Program-made: the position numbers and the translations under genes
The notes under the pieces: model-generated
The model's database searches: none
The model's input: the letters and a program-made list of their open reading frames with translations, nothing else
Told to the model about the DNA's origin: nothing
Shown: positions 39,538-48,328 of the stretch, in pieces
Numbering within the stretch: the stretch's first letter is position 1
How the letters are laid out: the number at the start of each line of letters is the position of its first letter
NCBI RefSeq assembly: GCF_030811715.1
Contig: NZ_JAUSRH010000004.1
Location: 235,022 to 299,021, forward strand
DNA length: 64,000 nt
Direction of reading: 5' to 3'
DNA from: Sinomonas atrocyanea
GTDB lineage: Bacteria > Actinomycetota > Actinomycetes > Actinomycetales > Micrococcaceae

Positions 39538-39571
39538 GCCGGGCCGCGGCGACCGGGCGGAGTCGGACCGG

Positions 39572-40228
39572 CTAGCCCGCCAGGCCGATGACGAGGTTGA
39601 TGGTCGCCGCGAGGATGAGGGTCGCGAACACGTACGCGAGGATGCTGTGCTTGAGCGCCTCCGTGCGGATGGCACGGGTCCTTATGGCGGTGTCGGACAC
39701 CTGGTAGGTCATGCCGAGGCTGAAGGCCATGTAGGCGATGTCCGTGTACTGCGGAGGCTCGTCCTGGTTGAAGTCGATGCCGCCCTCGGGGGTCGCGTAG
39801 TACAGCTCCGTGTAGCGCAGCGTGAAGAGGGTGTGCAGCATCAGCCACGAGGCCGCCACGACGGTGAGGGCGAGGAACGCCAGCGCGGCCTTCGCCGGGC
39901 CGTTGGCATTGTTGCCGGAGACGATGACGATCACCACGGCGATGATGGCCGCGACATTGGCGCTCAGGATCAGGAACTCGCGCGCGCTGCGGCGGGGGTC
40001 CTCCTGGCGCGCGTGGATGCGCGTCTCCTCGGGGTCCATGGGGGTGATGCGCACCCAGACCCAGACGTCATAGACGAGGGCGGCCGCGCCCCAGCCGGCG
40101 GCGGGCGCGTGCCACCACGAGCTGAAGATGCCGGTCAGGACGGCCACGACCACTCCGACGGCGAACATGATCCACACGCGGCGGCGCGCGGTCCGGGCAC
40201 GGTGGGTGAGCTCGGCATCTGGCTTCAT
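39572..40228 (-). CDS. DUF1345 membrane protein
   Basis: A 218-residue protein with five or six hydrophobic segments and the DUF1345 marks HTLFTLRYTELYY, GGIDF and YTDIAYMAFSLGMTYQVSDT. The function of the family is not known. I use ATG 40228; a longer in-frame extension to 40489 crosses the rpsF promoter and looks non-coding. Divergent from the rpsF operon and convergent with the M18 peptidase. Confidence 0.85.
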   Translation of the reverse strand: MKPDAELTHRARTARRRVWIMFAVGVVVAVLTGIFSSWWHAPAAGWGAAALVYDVWVWVRITPMDPEETRIHARQEDPRRSAREFLILSANVAAIIAVVIVIVSGNNANGPAKAALAFLALTVVAASWLMLHTLFTLRYTELYYATPEGGIDFNQDEPPQYTDIAYMAFSLGMTYQVSDTAIRTRAIRTEALKHSILAYVFATLILAATINLVIGLAG

Positions 40229-40398
40229 GCGCCCGATCCTTACAGCCGAGTCTGGGAATCCGGCGAGTCCTCCCCACAGGCGCGCTCCCGGCGTGTCGTC
40301 CACATAGGGGCTGCCGCACGTACGACGTCGGGCGGCCGGCGCTAGCGTGGATCGCGGGACGGCTGCCCGGCCCGGTCGGGGGACGGGCCCGGATCGGG

Positions 40399-40404
40399 TA
40401 GACT
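40399..40404 (+). promoter_or_regulatory. -10 element of the rpsF operon
   Basis: TAGACT, followed by a likely start at about 40411, giving a leader of about 110 nt. No good -35 hexamer is seen 17 nt upstream. A second TAGCGT lies at 40343-40348. Confidence 0.5.
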
Positions 40405-40461
40405 TGTGCAGTCTGTGCGCCACCTCCCGCCCTCCGCGGGGACGGCGCACGGGCGCGCACA

Positions 40462-40516
40462 TGAACCTCCTGTTGCGGAAAGACCGCAACCGCTTAGCCC
40501 GAAGGAGGTGGGTTCA
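40462..40516 (+). promoter_or_regulatory. Structured rpsF leader hiding the ribosome-binding site
   Basis: Outer stem TGAACC (40462-40467) with GGTTCA (40511-40516) and TCCT (40468-40471) with AGGA (40503-40506); inner hairpin GTTGCGG (40472-40478) with CCGCAAC (40484-40490), loop AAAGA. A CCG-containing single-stranded part (40490-40502) lies between the inner hairpin and the Shine-Dalgarno. S6:S18-binding leaders of rpsF in other bacteria also show a hairpin next to a CCG motif, so autoregulation by S6:S18 is likely. Confidence 0.65.
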
Positions 40517-40519
40517 CAC

Positions 40520-40825
40520 ATGCGTCCTTACGAACTGATGGTCCTCATCGACCCCGAGGTCGACGAGCGCACGGTCCAGCAGTCGCTGGATAAGTTCCTC
40601 TCTGTGGTCACCACCAGCGGTGGCTCCATCGACAAGGTGGACATCTGGGGTCGTCGCCGCCTGGCGTACGACATCAAGAAGAAGAACGAGGCGATCTACG
40701 CCGTCGTCAACTTCACCGCTGAGCCGGCCACGGCCCAGGAGCTGGACCGCCAGCTCTCCCTCAACGAGACGATCCTGCGCACCAAGATCATCCGCCCCGA
40801 GGACCAGAAGGTGTCCGCCAAGTAG
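40520..40825 (+). CDS. rpsF: Ribosomal protein bS6
   Basis: A 101-residue small-subunit protein that binds 16S rRNA as a pair with bS18. The start [16 protein letters not shown] and [20 protein letters not shown] are diagnostic. AAGGAGGTG precedes ATG 40520 but is partly enclosed in the leader structure (40462-40516). First gene of the conserved operon rpsF-ssb-rpsR-rplI. Confidence 0.98.
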   Translation: MRPYELMVLIDPEVDERTVQQSLDKFLSVVTTSGGSIDKVDIWGRRRLAYDIKKKNEAIYAVVNFTAEPATAQELDRQLSLNETILRTKIIRPEDQKVSAK

Positions 40826-40888
40826 TCTTGGCGTGATTCCCTCAAGTACATCGATCTTCAGCACGCGTCGGACGAACCAGGAGGAAGC

Positions 40889-41485
40889 ATGGCAGGCGAG
40901 ACCACCATTACGGTGATCGGCAATCTGACGAATGATCCCGAGCTGCGGTTCACGCCGTCGGGCTCTGCTGTGGCCAATTTCACCGTGGCCTCGACCCCGC
41001 GCACGTTCGACCGCCAGGCCAACGAGTGGAAGGACGGGGAGACCCTGTTCCTCCGCGCGTCGATCTGGCGCGAGGCTGCCGAGAACGTCGCCGAGTCCCT
41101 CACCAAGGGCATGCGCGTGATCGTCTCCGGTCGCCTGAAGAGCCGTTCGTACGAAACCAAGGAAGGCGAGAAGCGCACCGTCATCGAACTCGAGGTCGAC
41201 GAGATCGGCCCGAGCCTGCGCTACGCGTCCGCGAAGGTCAACCGCACCCAGCGCTCCGGCGGCCAGGGCGGCAACTTCGGCGGAGGCCAGGGCGGGAACT
41301 TCGGCGGCGGCTCCTCCGGTGGCAACTGGGGCGGCAACCAGGGTTCGCAGAACCAGGGTGGCGGCTCCGGCGGCAGCTGGGGCGGCGGCGGCGGCCAGCA
41401 GCAGGACGACCCGTGGGCAACCCCGGGCGTCAGCAGCTCTGGCGGCGGCTGGGGCACGGGCAACGACTCCGAGCCCCCGTTCTGA
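40889..41485 (+). CDS. ssb: Single-stranded DNA-binding protein
   Basis: A 198-residue SSB. The OB fold covers about 1-115 ([21 protein letters not shown], then [17 protein letters not shown]). A Gly/Gln/Asn-rich linker of about 70 residues follows and the protein ends in the acidic partner-binding tip DSEPPF. Needed for replication and repair. AGGAGG precedes ATG. Lies between rpsF and rpsR as usual in actinobacteria. Confidence 0.97.
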   Translation: MAGETTITVIGNLTNDPELRFTPSGSAVANFTVASTPRTFDRQANEWKDGETLFLRASIWREAAENVAESLTKGMRVIVSGRLKSRSYETKEGEKRTVIELEVDEIGPSLRYASAKVNRTQRSGGQGGNFGGGQGGNFGGGSSGGNWGGNQGSQNQGGGSGGSWGGGGGQQQDDPWATPGVSSSGGGWGTGNDSEPPF

Positions 41486-41563
41486 TCGACTCACCTTCCA
41501 CATCGCACATCACAACCATCCCGTGGCTGATGCCACGGGCTCCAGAGACTAAGGAGCTCCACG

Positions 41564-41803
41564 ATGGCCAAGGCTGAAATCCGTAAGCCGAAACCAAAGT
41601 CCAACCCCTTGAAGGCCGCTGACATCACCGTCATCGACTACAAGGACGTCGCCCTGCTGCGCAAGTTCATCTCGGACCGCGGCAAGATCCGCGCGCGTCG
41701 GGTGACCGGCGTGTCCGTGCAGGAGCAGCGCAAGATCGCCCAGGCGATCAAGAACGCCCGCGAGGTCGCCCTGCTCCCCTACTCCGGCGCTGGCCGCGGC
41801 TGA
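41564..41803 (+). CDS. rpsR: Ribosomal protein bS18
   Basis: A 79-residue basic protein with the S18 core ([44 protein letters not shown]). It lacks the zinc-binding Cys set that some bS18 copies carry. AAGGAG precedes ATG. Confidence 0.97.
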   Translation: MAKAEIRKPKPKSNPLKAADITVIDYKDVALLRKFISDRGKIRARRVTGVSVQEQRKIAQAIKNAREVALLPYSGAGRG

Positions 41804-41819
41804 GAAGGGAAGCAATCTC

Positions 41820-42272
41820 ATGGCAAAGCTCATTCTGACGAACGAGGTGACGGGTCTCGGCTCCGCCGGTGACGTCGTCGAGGTCAAGGACGGCTACGCG
41901 CGCAACTACCTGCTGCCGCGTGGCTTCGCGGTCACGTGGTCCAAGGGCGGGGAGAAGCAGGTCGACCAGATCCGCGCCGCCCGTGAGGCACGTGCCCACA
42001 AGTCGCTCGAGGCCGCCCAGGCCCAGGCCGCCGCTCTCGCGGGCACCCCGGTGCGCCTCGAGGTGAAGGCCGGCAAGGAAGGCCGCCTGTTCGGGACCGT
42101 CCGCCCGGACGCGGTTGCCGGTGCTGTCGAGGCCGCTGGCCTCGGCGCCATCGACAAGCGCAAGGTGGTCATCCCCGGCCACATCAAGTCCACCGGCAAG
42201 TACGAGGTCTCTGTGCGCCTGCACGACGAGGTCTCGGCCGTGGTCAACCTTGAGGTCGTCGCCGCGAAGTAG
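41820..42272 (+). CDS. rplI: Ribosomal protein bL9
   Basis: A 150-residue large-subunit protein with N-terminal rRNA-binding domain ([35 protein letters not shown]), a long connecting helix and the C-terminal domain ([20 protein letters not shown]). Follows rpsR by 16 bp and ends the operon before a strong terminator. Confidence 0.97.
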   Translation: MAKLILTNEVTGLGSAGDVVEVKDGYARNYLLPRGFAVTWSKGGEKQVDQIRAAREARAHKSLEAAQAQAAALAGTPVRLEVKAGKEGRLFGTVRPDAVAGAVEAAGLGAIDKRKVVIPGHIKSTGKYEVSVRLHDEVSAVVNLEVVAAK

Positions 42273-42315
42273 TCTGCGGCACCGACCCATGCCACCAGGC
42301 ATGACGGGTTTGGAG

Positions 42316-42349
42316 AAGGGCCCCCACCGTTCACGCGGTGGGGGCCCTT
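42316..42349 (+). terminator. Terminator of the rpsF-rplI operon
   Basis: AAGGGCCCCCACCG (42316-42329) pairs perfectly with CGGTGGGGGCCCTT (42336-42349) around TTCACG. Confidence 0.92.
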
Positions 42350-42408
42350 CCGCATTCGGCGCTCGCGCCGGGGAATACAGTCCGGGATCTGCCCGTTGGA
42401 GGAGGTAG

Positions 42409-43119
42409 ATGCAAAAGCATGTACTTCGAGAGCAAGGCAGGATCATGGCAGCCAGCACGTCCATCGTCGTCATCTCCGCGGGCCTCGGCGTCCCCTCGTC
42501 GAGCCGGCTGCTCGCGGACCAGCTCTCCGCGGCGGCCGAGAGGCTGGGCCATGCCGCGGGGCTCGACCCCGTGGTCACCACGTTCGAGCTCCGCGACCTC
42601 GCCGTGGACATCGCCAACAACTTCGTGACCGGCTACGCGGCCCCCGACCTCGCCGAGGCGATCTCCGCCGTGGAGCGCGCCGATGCCATCATCGCCGTCA
42701 CCCCGGTCTTCTCGGCCAGCTACAGCGGCCTCTTCAAGTCCTTCATTGACGTGCTCGAGCCGCGCTCCCTCGAGGGCAAGCCGGTGCTCCTCGGGGCCAC
42801 AGGGGGCACGGCCCGGCACAGCCTCGTGCTCGACCTCGCACTGCGCCCGCTCTTCAGCTACCTGCGGACGCGGACGGTGCCCACGGGCGTGTTCGCGGCC
42901 CCGACCGATTGGGGCCAGGGCGACGCGGAAGGTGTCCAGTCCGCGGGCCTCCCGGCCCGGATCGAGCGCGCTGCCGCCGAGCTCGTGCGCGACCTGGCGG
43001 CGTCCCGGCCCGAGGCGTCCGCCGAGGGCGCCCGGACGCTTCCGTCCGCGGCCACCCGCCCCGAGGACAAGTCCTTCGAGGAGCTCCTCGCCGACCTCAC
43101 CGCCCCCCGCACCTCCTGA
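42409..43119 (+). CDS. NADPH-dependent FMN reductase
   Basis: A flavodoxin-like reductase of 236 residues (224 from ATG 42445) of the CE1759 type found with two-component monooxygenases. The FMN-binding loop is SAGLGVPSSSRLLADQL; ITAVTPVFSASYSGLFKSF-like sequence (read AVTPVFSASYSGLFK) and LLGATGGTARHSLVLD follow. ATG 42409 has GGAGGAGG only 3 nt away; ATG 42445 has a weaker site but starts at the conserved part. It could supply reduced FMN to the monooxygenase at 33946-35325. Confidence 0.88.
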   Translation: MQKHVLREQGRIMAASTSIVVISAGLGVPSSSRLLADQLSAAAERLGHAAGLDPVVTTFELRDLAVDIANNFVTGYAAPDLAEAISAVERADAIIAVTPVFSASYSGLFKSFIDVLEPRSLEGKPVLLGATGGTARHSLVLDLALRPLFSYLRTRTVPTGVFAAPTDWGQGDAEGVQSAGLPARIERAAAELVRDLAASRPEASAEGARTLPSAATRPEDKSFEELLADLTAPRTS

Positions 43120-43131
43120 GAGCCACGTTCT

Positions 43132-43188
43132 GGGCCCCCCTGAGGGTCGTCTCCTGACCGCTAGGTTCTGGGGGGCACCAGACGTGGC
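43132..43188. repeat. Imperfect palindrome in the FMN reductase-dipeptidase gap
   Basis: GCCACGTTCTGGGCCCCCC near 43132-43140 and GGGGGGCACCAGACGTGGC near 43170-43188 are imperfect inverted copies, with a third, direct copy of the TTCTGGG core between them. The look is that of a short mobile palindromic element. Confidence 0.55.
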
Positions 43189-43224
43189 CTCCAGAGGGTG
43201 ACCCGGCAGACGTACGATGGCGGG

Positions 43225-44367
43225 ATGCAGCAGCCAGCCCCCGGCCACGCGCCGGTCTTCGACGGCCACAACGACCTTCCCTGGGCCCTCCGCCAGGACT
43301 TCGGCTACGACGTCGCCGCGGCCGCACTCGGGGCGCGCCAGCCCCGCCTGCATACCGACATCCCGCGGCTGCGCGAAGGGGGCGTCGGCGCGCAGTTCTG
43401 GTCTGTCTTCGTCCCCTCGACACTGGGCCCGGCCGAGTCGGTCGTCGCCACGCTCGAGCAGATCGACTGCGTGCGCCGCATCGCGGCTGCACACCCGGAC
43501 GTGTTCGAGCTGGCCCGCACCGCCGACGAGGTGCGCGGCGCCGCTGGCCGGGGCCGCATCGCCTCCCTCATGGGAGCCGAGGGCGGCCACAGCATCGCCG
43601 GCTCGCTCGCCGTGCTGCGGATGCTTGCCCAGCTCGGCGTGGGCTACATGACCCTCACGCACAATGACGACGTCCCCTGGGCCTGCTCGGCCACCGGCGC
43701 GGCGATGGCGGCGGGCCGCGACACCGGCCTGACCGGGTTCGGGCGCGAGGTCGTCGCCGAGATGAACGGTCTGGGGATGCTCGTGGACCTCTCGCACGTC
43801 TCACCGCAGACCATGGTGGACGCGCTCGATGCGACGAGCGCTCCCGTGATCTTCTCCCACTCCTCGGCCCGCGCGGTCTGCGACCACCCCCGCAACGTGC
43901 CCGACCATGTCCTCGAGCGCCTCCCCGCGAACGGCGGCGTCCTCATGGTCACGTTCGTGCCCAAGTTCGTCTCCGAGCCGTGCCGCGAGCACGCCCTCGC
44001 CGTCCGCGAGACGCGCCTCTCGCTCGGCCTTCCCGTGGATTTCCATGACGTCGCCCCCGAGGAGGACCCGCAGGCCGCCGCAGAATTCGCGGCCTGGCTT
44101 GAGTCCCATCCCGCACCCGAGGCGACGATCGACGACGTCGTGCGCCACCTCGAGCACGCCCGTGAGGTCGTGGGCCCCCTCCACCTCGGCCTCGGCGGCG
44201 ACTTCGACGGCACCACGGACCTGCCCCGGGGCATGGATGGCGTAGCCGGCTACGGCCCGGTGCTCTCGGCCCTGGCGGAGCGGGGCTGGCCGCGGGAGGA
44301 CCTCGACGCGCTGTGCTGGGGCAATGTGCTGCGGGCGCTCGAGGGCGCCCAAGAGGCGGCGGTCTAG
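43225..44367 (+). CDS. M19 family dipeptidase
   Basis: A 380-residue renal-dipeptidase-type zinc enzyme. Metal and substrate residues are in FDGHNDLPWALR (HxD), MGAEGGHSIAG (Glu), VDLSHVSP (His), IFSHSSAR (His) and LGGDFDGTTD (Asp). It hydrolyses dipeptides, sometimes with D-residues. I take ATG 43225 because TACGAT lies 6 nt upstream, the leaderless pattern, while the in-frame GTG 43198 precedes that element. Confidence 0.92.
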   Translation: MQQPAPGHAPVFDGHNDLPWALRQDFGYDVAAAALGARQPRLHTDIPRLREGGVGAQFWSVFVPSTLGPAESVVATLEQIDCVRRIAAAHPDVFELARTADEVRGAAGRGRIASLMGAEGGHSIAGSLAVLRMLAQLGVGYMTLTHNDDVPWACSATGAAMAAGRDTGLTGFGREVVAEMNGLGMLVDLSHVSPQTMVDALDATSAPVIFSHSSARAVCDHPRNVPDHVLERLPANGGVLMVTFVPKFVSEPCREHALAVRETRLSLGLPVDFHDVAPEEDPQAAAEFAAWLESHPAPEATIDDVVRHLEHAREVVGPLHLGLGGDFDGTTDLPRGMDGVAGYGPVLSALAERGWPREDLDALCWGNVLRALEGAQEAAV

Positions 44368-44368
44368 C

Positions 44369-45094
44369 TCACAGCAGTGCGACGAACGCCCGCGCGTCCT
44401 CGATGCTGATGTCCGAGTGGCGGTGCAGCATCTGCGCCGCGTCCTCGGCGTCCCCGATCCGGGCGAGGGACTTGATCTCGTTGTAGATCTCGTCGTTGAG
44501 CATGTTGGAGGCGACCTCGAGGGTCTGCCGGCCGTTGCTCACGATGGCGCGGTATCGGTAGGGGAACCGCTCGGGGCGCCCCTCGCCGGGGCCTCCGGAA
44601 CGCGAGCCACCGGCCGACGGCGCGCCCTCCACGCTCCTCGCCGGTTCCCCCGACGCTTCTGCCGCGCTACGCCGCGCGACGGCGGGCGGCTGCTCGGACG
44701 CCGCGGGCTCCACGGGCGCTGGGGGCTGCACGGGTTCGGCGGGCTGCTGGGGCGCCGGCTGGGCCTCCGGCACGGGCGTGGGCCCGGGGGTGCGGAAGGC
44801 CTGGGGGTAGCGGTCCAGCAGGATGACGGCGTTGCGCGCCTCCACGAGTCCGGAGCCCGTGGCCTCGCGGTAGGCGGCGATGGCCTGGACGGTGAGGCCG
44901 CGGGCGATGAGCGAGTAGACGGCGCGGTGCTGGGCCTCGTTCAGCCGGGCGGAGGCGGCCGCCGCGGCGGCGGGCCCTCCCGAGAGGGCGCCCTCGAGGG
45001 ATTCCCTGCTGCGCCGTGCGCCGGCGCGGAGCACGAAGACGACGATGGCAGCGACGACGAGGAGGATCAGGAGCGGAGGCAGGAGGTTTTGCAT
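44369..45094 (-). CDS. Membrane-anchored protein with L7/L12-like segment
   Basis: A 241-residue protein: one N-terminal span (PLLILLVVAAIVVFVLRAG), a helical part with LTVQAIAAYREATGSGLVEA (about 60-80) that resembles the C-terminal domain of ribosomal protein bL12 (REATGLGLKEAK type), a Pro/Ala/Glu-rich linker (about 100-165) and a C-terminal helical block (NEIKSLARIGDAEDAAQMLH) of similar style. Not recognised as a named family. It converges on the dipeptidase with one base between them. A link to ribosomes is only suggested by the similarity. Confidence 0.65.
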   Translation of the reverse strand: MQNLLPPLLILLVVAAIVVFVLRAGARRSRESLEGALSGGPAAAAAASARLNEAQHRAVYSLIARGLTVQAIAAYREATGSGLVEARNAVILLDRYPQAFRTPGPTPVPEAQPAPQQPAEPVQPPAPVEPAASEQPPAVARRSAAEASGEPARSVEGAPSAGGSRSGGPGEGRPERFPYRYRAIVSNGRQTLEVASNMLNDEIYNEIKSLARIGDAEDAAQMLHRHSDISIEDARAFVALL

Positions 45095-45563
45095 GAGGGC
45101 TTCTCGGGTGGCGGAGTGGGCACTTCCAGCGTAGTGCCTGCGGTCATCCGCCTGCGAGAGAGCGCGTGCATGCCGCGCAGCGCATGGTCCGGAAGGCCTC
45201 CGGACCGAGCATGTGGCCTGCGCCACATGAGGACGATGTGCATGTGTGGCCGTGCATGGATCGGGGCGCGGCCAGGAGCCGGAGCTGTGGATTGCGGCTG
45301 TGGACAAACTTCTTGCATCCACAGGATGTTCACGGAGTTTTCCCACGTCAGAGGCCGGTTTTGAATCTAGGCGGAGAGTTGTCCACAGATATCCACAGCT
45401 CCGTGAACATGCGGAGCGGCTTTTCCCACAGGTTGTCCACAGGGCTGGTGAAAACCCAGCTTCACGACTGTCGGTAGGCACCGATACGGTGTGCACGTCC
45501 CTCCGGAGGCGCGATCTCGACGGCCGGCTCCGGGACAATTGCCAGCGGTCCGAGGTGTTGCCC
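45095..45563. other. Divergent control region of dnaB
   Basis: These 469 bp hold no gene. The right half contains the DnaA-box cluster (45286-45441). A GACAAT element lies at about 45534-45539, some 25 bp before the dnaB start. The left half shows nothing I can name. Confidence 0.7.
45299..45441. promoter_or_regulatory. DnaA-box cluster upstream of dnaB
   Basis: Exact actinobacterial DnaA boxes TTGTCCACA occur at 45379-45387 and 45433-45441 and, inverted (TGTGGACAA), at 45299-45307. A one-mismatch box ATATCCACA is at 45389-45397, and weaker copies (TGTGGATTG at about 45286, TGCATCCACA at 45314, TTTCCCACA at 45422) flank them. The cluster suggests that DnaA controls dnaB or is titrated here. 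Confidence 0.8.
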
Positions 45564-46952
45564 ATGTCCACGTCCCACGTCGATTCAGCACCGTCCTTCC
45601 GGGACTCGGACGCGGCGCGCACTCCGCCGCAGGACATCGTGGCGGAGCAGTCCGTGCTCGGAGGCATGATGCTCTCCAAGGACGCGATTGCGGACGTGGT
45701 GGAGGTGGTGCGCGGCATCGACTTCTACCGCCCGGCGCATGAGGCCATCTACGAGGCGATCATCGATCTCTACGGCCGCGGCGAGCCCGCGGACGCCGTG
45801 ACCGTCTCGGACGAGCTGACCAAGCGCGGTGAGATCAACCGGGTGGGCGGCCCCGCGTACCTCCACGAACTCATCCAATCCGTGCCCACGGCGGCCAACG
45901 CAGGCTACTACGCGGAGATCGTCGCCGAGCGCGCCGTGCTGCGCCGCCTCGTCGGGGCCGGCACCAAGATCGTCCAGCTCGGCTACGGGCAGGACGGCGA
46001 GGTCGAGGACCTCGTCAACCAGGCCCAAGCCGAGGTCTACGCCGTGGCCGAGCGCCGCACGGCCGAGGACTACGTCCCGCTCTCCCAGGTCATGGAGGGG
46101 GCCATGGACGAGATCGAGGCGGCCGGCCACCGCGGCGGGGGCATGACCGGGGTCCCCACAGGCTTCTACGAGCTGGACGAGCTCACCCACGGGCTCCACC
46201 CGGGCCAGATGATCGTCATCGCCGCGCGCCCGGCTGTGGGAAAGTCGACGTTCGCGCTCGACTTCGCGCGCTCCGCCGCGATCAAGCACAAGATGGCCAC
46301 GGTGTTCTTCTCGCTCGAGATGGGCCGGAACGAGATCGCGATGCGCCTCATGAGCGCAGAGGCATCGATCCAGCTGCAGGACCTCCGCCGCGGAACCCTC
46401 CGTGACGACCAGTGGGCCAAGATCGCCTCGGTGCTCGGCCCCCTCAACGAGTCGCCGCTCTTCATCGACGACTCGCCCAACATGTCCCTCATGGAGATCC
46501 GGGCCAAGTGCCGCCGCCTCAAGCAGCAGCACGACCTCAAGCTCGTGGTGCTCGACTACCTCCAGCTCATGTCCAGCGGCAAGAAGGTGGAGAGCCGCCA
46601 GCAGGAGGTCTCCGAGTTCTCCCGTGCCCTCAAACTGCTCGCCAAGGAGCTCGGCGTCCCGGTCATCGCCCTGTCCCAGCTCAACCGAGGCTCCGAGCAG
46701 CGCACCGACAAGCGCCCGATGGTCTCGGACCTGCGCGAATCGGGCTCGATCGAGCAGGATGCGGACATGGTGATCCTTCTCCACCGTGAGGACGTCTACA
46801 ACAAGGAGTCGCCACGCGCCGGCGAGGCGGACATCCTCGTGGCCAAGCACCGCAACGGCCCGACCAAGGACATCGTCGTCGCGTTCCAGGGCCACTACTC
46901 GCGTTTCGCCAACATGGCCGCCGATGCCGGCGGCGAGGGTGGCGGCTTCTAG
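45564..46952 (+). CDS. dnaB: Replicative DNA helicase DnaB
   Basis: A 462-residue hexameric helicase that unwinds DNA ahead of the replication fork. The N-terminal domain begins PPQDIVAEQSVLGGMMLSKD; the RecA-like motor has Walker A ARPAVGKSTFALD (about 220-232), VVLDYLQLMSSG (Walker B) and LRESGSIEQDADMVILLHR. No intein is present, unlike many actinobacterial dnaB genes. GAGG precedes ATG. Upstream lies a DnaA-box cluster. Confidence 0.97.
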   Translation: MSTSHVDSAPSFRDSDAARTPPQDIVAEQSVLGGMMLSKDAIADVVEVVRGIDFYRPAHEAIYEAIIDLYGRGEPADAVTVSDELTKRGEINRVGGPAYLHELIQSVPTAANAGYYAEIVAERAVLRRLVGAGTKIVQLGYGQDGEVEDLVNQAQAEVYAVAERRTAEDYVPLSQVMEGAMDEIEAAGHRGGGMTGVPTGFYELDELTHGLHPGQMIVIAARPAVGKSTFALDFARSAAIKHKMATVFFSLEMGRNEIAMRLMSAEASIQLQDLRRGTLRDDQWAKIASVLGPLNESPLFIDDSPNMSLMEIRAKCRRLKQQHDLKLVVLDYLQLMSSGKKVESRQQEVSEFSRALKLLAKELGVPVIALSQLNRGSEQRTDKRPMVSDLRESGSIEQDADMVILLHREDVYNKESPRAGEADILVAKHRNGPTKDIVVAFQGHYSRFANMAADAGGEGGGF

Positions 46953-47040
46953 CGGGGATCCCCCTGTCCAAGCGGGTGTGATCCATGCCACTCTGGTGGG
47001 GTCGCCCACCTCGGGGCGGCCCGCAGCCGAGGAGGTGCCC

Positions 47041-48225
47041 GTGACGCAGTCGCGCCTCGAGGCTGCCCTCACCGTCTTCGACGATCCCACCGCCAAGGCG
47101 CGCGAACTCCTCCGGCTCCACCGGTCGTGGCAGTCCACCAGCGAGGTCCCCGAGCCGGTGCGGACCGTGGTGGCCCGCGCGTGGCGCCGGCAGGCTTCCG
47201 CGGGCGAGCGACGCGGCCATCTCGGTGACGCGGCGCTGGCCGAACGCCGCGACCGCGCGGACGCGCTCACCTCGGTCCTTCCCCTCCTCCGGGACCGCCT
47301 GCTCCCGCTGGCCGGGGAGGCGGGCAACGAGCTCGTCATCAGCGACGACGAAGGCTATGTCCTGTGGGTCAGCGGCCCGGCAGCCGTGCGACGCAGGAGC
47401 GAGGAGCTCGGCTTCGTCCAGGGGGCCCGGTGGCGCGAGCGCGATGTCGGCGTCAACTCCCTCGGCACGGCGATGGAGGAGCGCCGTCCGGTCCAGATCT
47501 TCGGGCCCGAGCACGGCGCCGAGGAGCAGCATTCCTGGGTGTGCACGAGTGCGCCCATCCTCGGGCCCAAGACGGGCGCCCCTGTGGGGGTGGTGACGCT
47601 CAGCGGCTCCTACCGCACCGCGCATCCGCACACGCTGTCCCTCGTGAGCATGGCCGCGCGCGAGGCGATGGACCACCTCGCCCGGGTGCACGGTGGCGAG
47701 CTGCGGAGCCTCGCGCTCGAGGCCTCCGCGCGCCTCGGTGCCGCCGCGGCGGGCGGGGCCTGCCGCGGGACCCTGGTCGTGGACGACGCCGGCTGGGTCG
47801 CCTCAGCCGAGGGCTTCGGCGTGGGCGAGCGGATCCGTCTCCCTGCCGGCCTTGCGGCCGGCCTGACATGGCTGCCCGGCCTCGGGCAGGTGCACGCCGA
47901 ACCGCTCGACGGCGGATGGATCCTGCGCGCCGCCCGCGCCTCCGCCGAGCTGGAACTGCGGCCCGGGCCGCCCTCTTCGGTGGTCGTGTACGCGGGCGCC
48001 GACGCGACCGAGGTCCCCCTGAGCGCCCGGCACTTCGAGCTCCTCACCCTCCTCGCCGCGCACCCCCGAGGTCTCGAGGCCCGCGAGGTCCTCGCCCGGC
48101 TCGACGGCGCCCAGAGCGAGGTGACCGTCCGCGCCGAGTTCTCCCGCCTGCGCAAGCGCCTGGGCGGGCTCATCGAGAGCCGCCCCTACCGCCTGACGGT
48201 ACCGGCCGCCGTCGTGCGTCCCTGA
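47041..48225 (+). CDS. GAF-domain transcriptional regulator
   Basis: A 394-residue regulator. The first 200 residues match the sensory part of AcoR-like proteins (VISDDEGYVLWVSG, GARWRERDVGVNSLGTAM, HSWVCTSAPI). The AAA+ and Fis-type domains of AcoR are absent; instead the C-terminus (LSARHFELLTLLAAHPRGLE, EFSRLRKRLGGLIESRPYRL) looks like a winged-helix DNA-binding domain. AGGAGGTG lies 3 nt before GTG 47041. It precedes the FMO and dehydrogenase genes and is the likely regulator of them. Confidence 0.82.
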   Translation: MTQSRLEAALTVFDDPTAKARELLRLHRSWQSTSEVPEPVRTVVARAWRRQASAGERRGHLGDAALAERRDRADALTSVLPLLRDRLLPLAGEAGNELVISDDEGYVLWVSGPAAVRRRSEELGFVQGARWRERDVGVNSLGTAMEERRPVQIFGPEHGAEEQHSWVCTSAPILGPKTGAPVGVVTLSGSYRTAHPHTLSLVSMAAREAMDHLARVHGGELRSLALEASARLGAAAAGGACRGTLVVDDAGWVASAEGFGVGERIRLPAGLAAGLTWLPGLGQVHAEPLDGGWILRAARASAELELRPGPPSSVVVYAGADATEVPLSARHFELLTLLAAHPRGLEAREVLARLDGAQSEVTVRAEFSRLRKRLGGLIESRPYRLTVPAAVVRP

Positions 48226-48243
48226 CCCGGCTGGCGAGGGACG

Positions 48244-48261
48244 CTGCAACGTTCTGCAACG
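48244..48261. promoter_or_regulatory. Direct repeat, candidate regulator site
   Basis: CTGCAACG occurs at 48244-48251 and 48254-48261, a 10-bp period, about 70 bp before the FMO gene. The half-site GCAAC is like those bound by AcoR-type regulators, so the neighbouring GAF regulator is a candidate. Confidence 0.4.
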
Positions 48262-48328
48262 CTGCCGCTCATGTGATCTGCGCCATACCTTCGGATGCAT
48301 CGGCTCAGGCGTTCAAAGGAGAAATGCA

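Noticed and set aside
40229..40489. N-terminal extension of the DUF1345 protein
   Set aside because: It crosses the rpsF promoter elements and reads as Arg/Pro-rich non-coding sequence.
43198..43224. GTG 43198 as start of the M19 dipeptidase
   Set aside because: It lies upstream of the TACGAT element that fits a leaderless start at ATG 43225.
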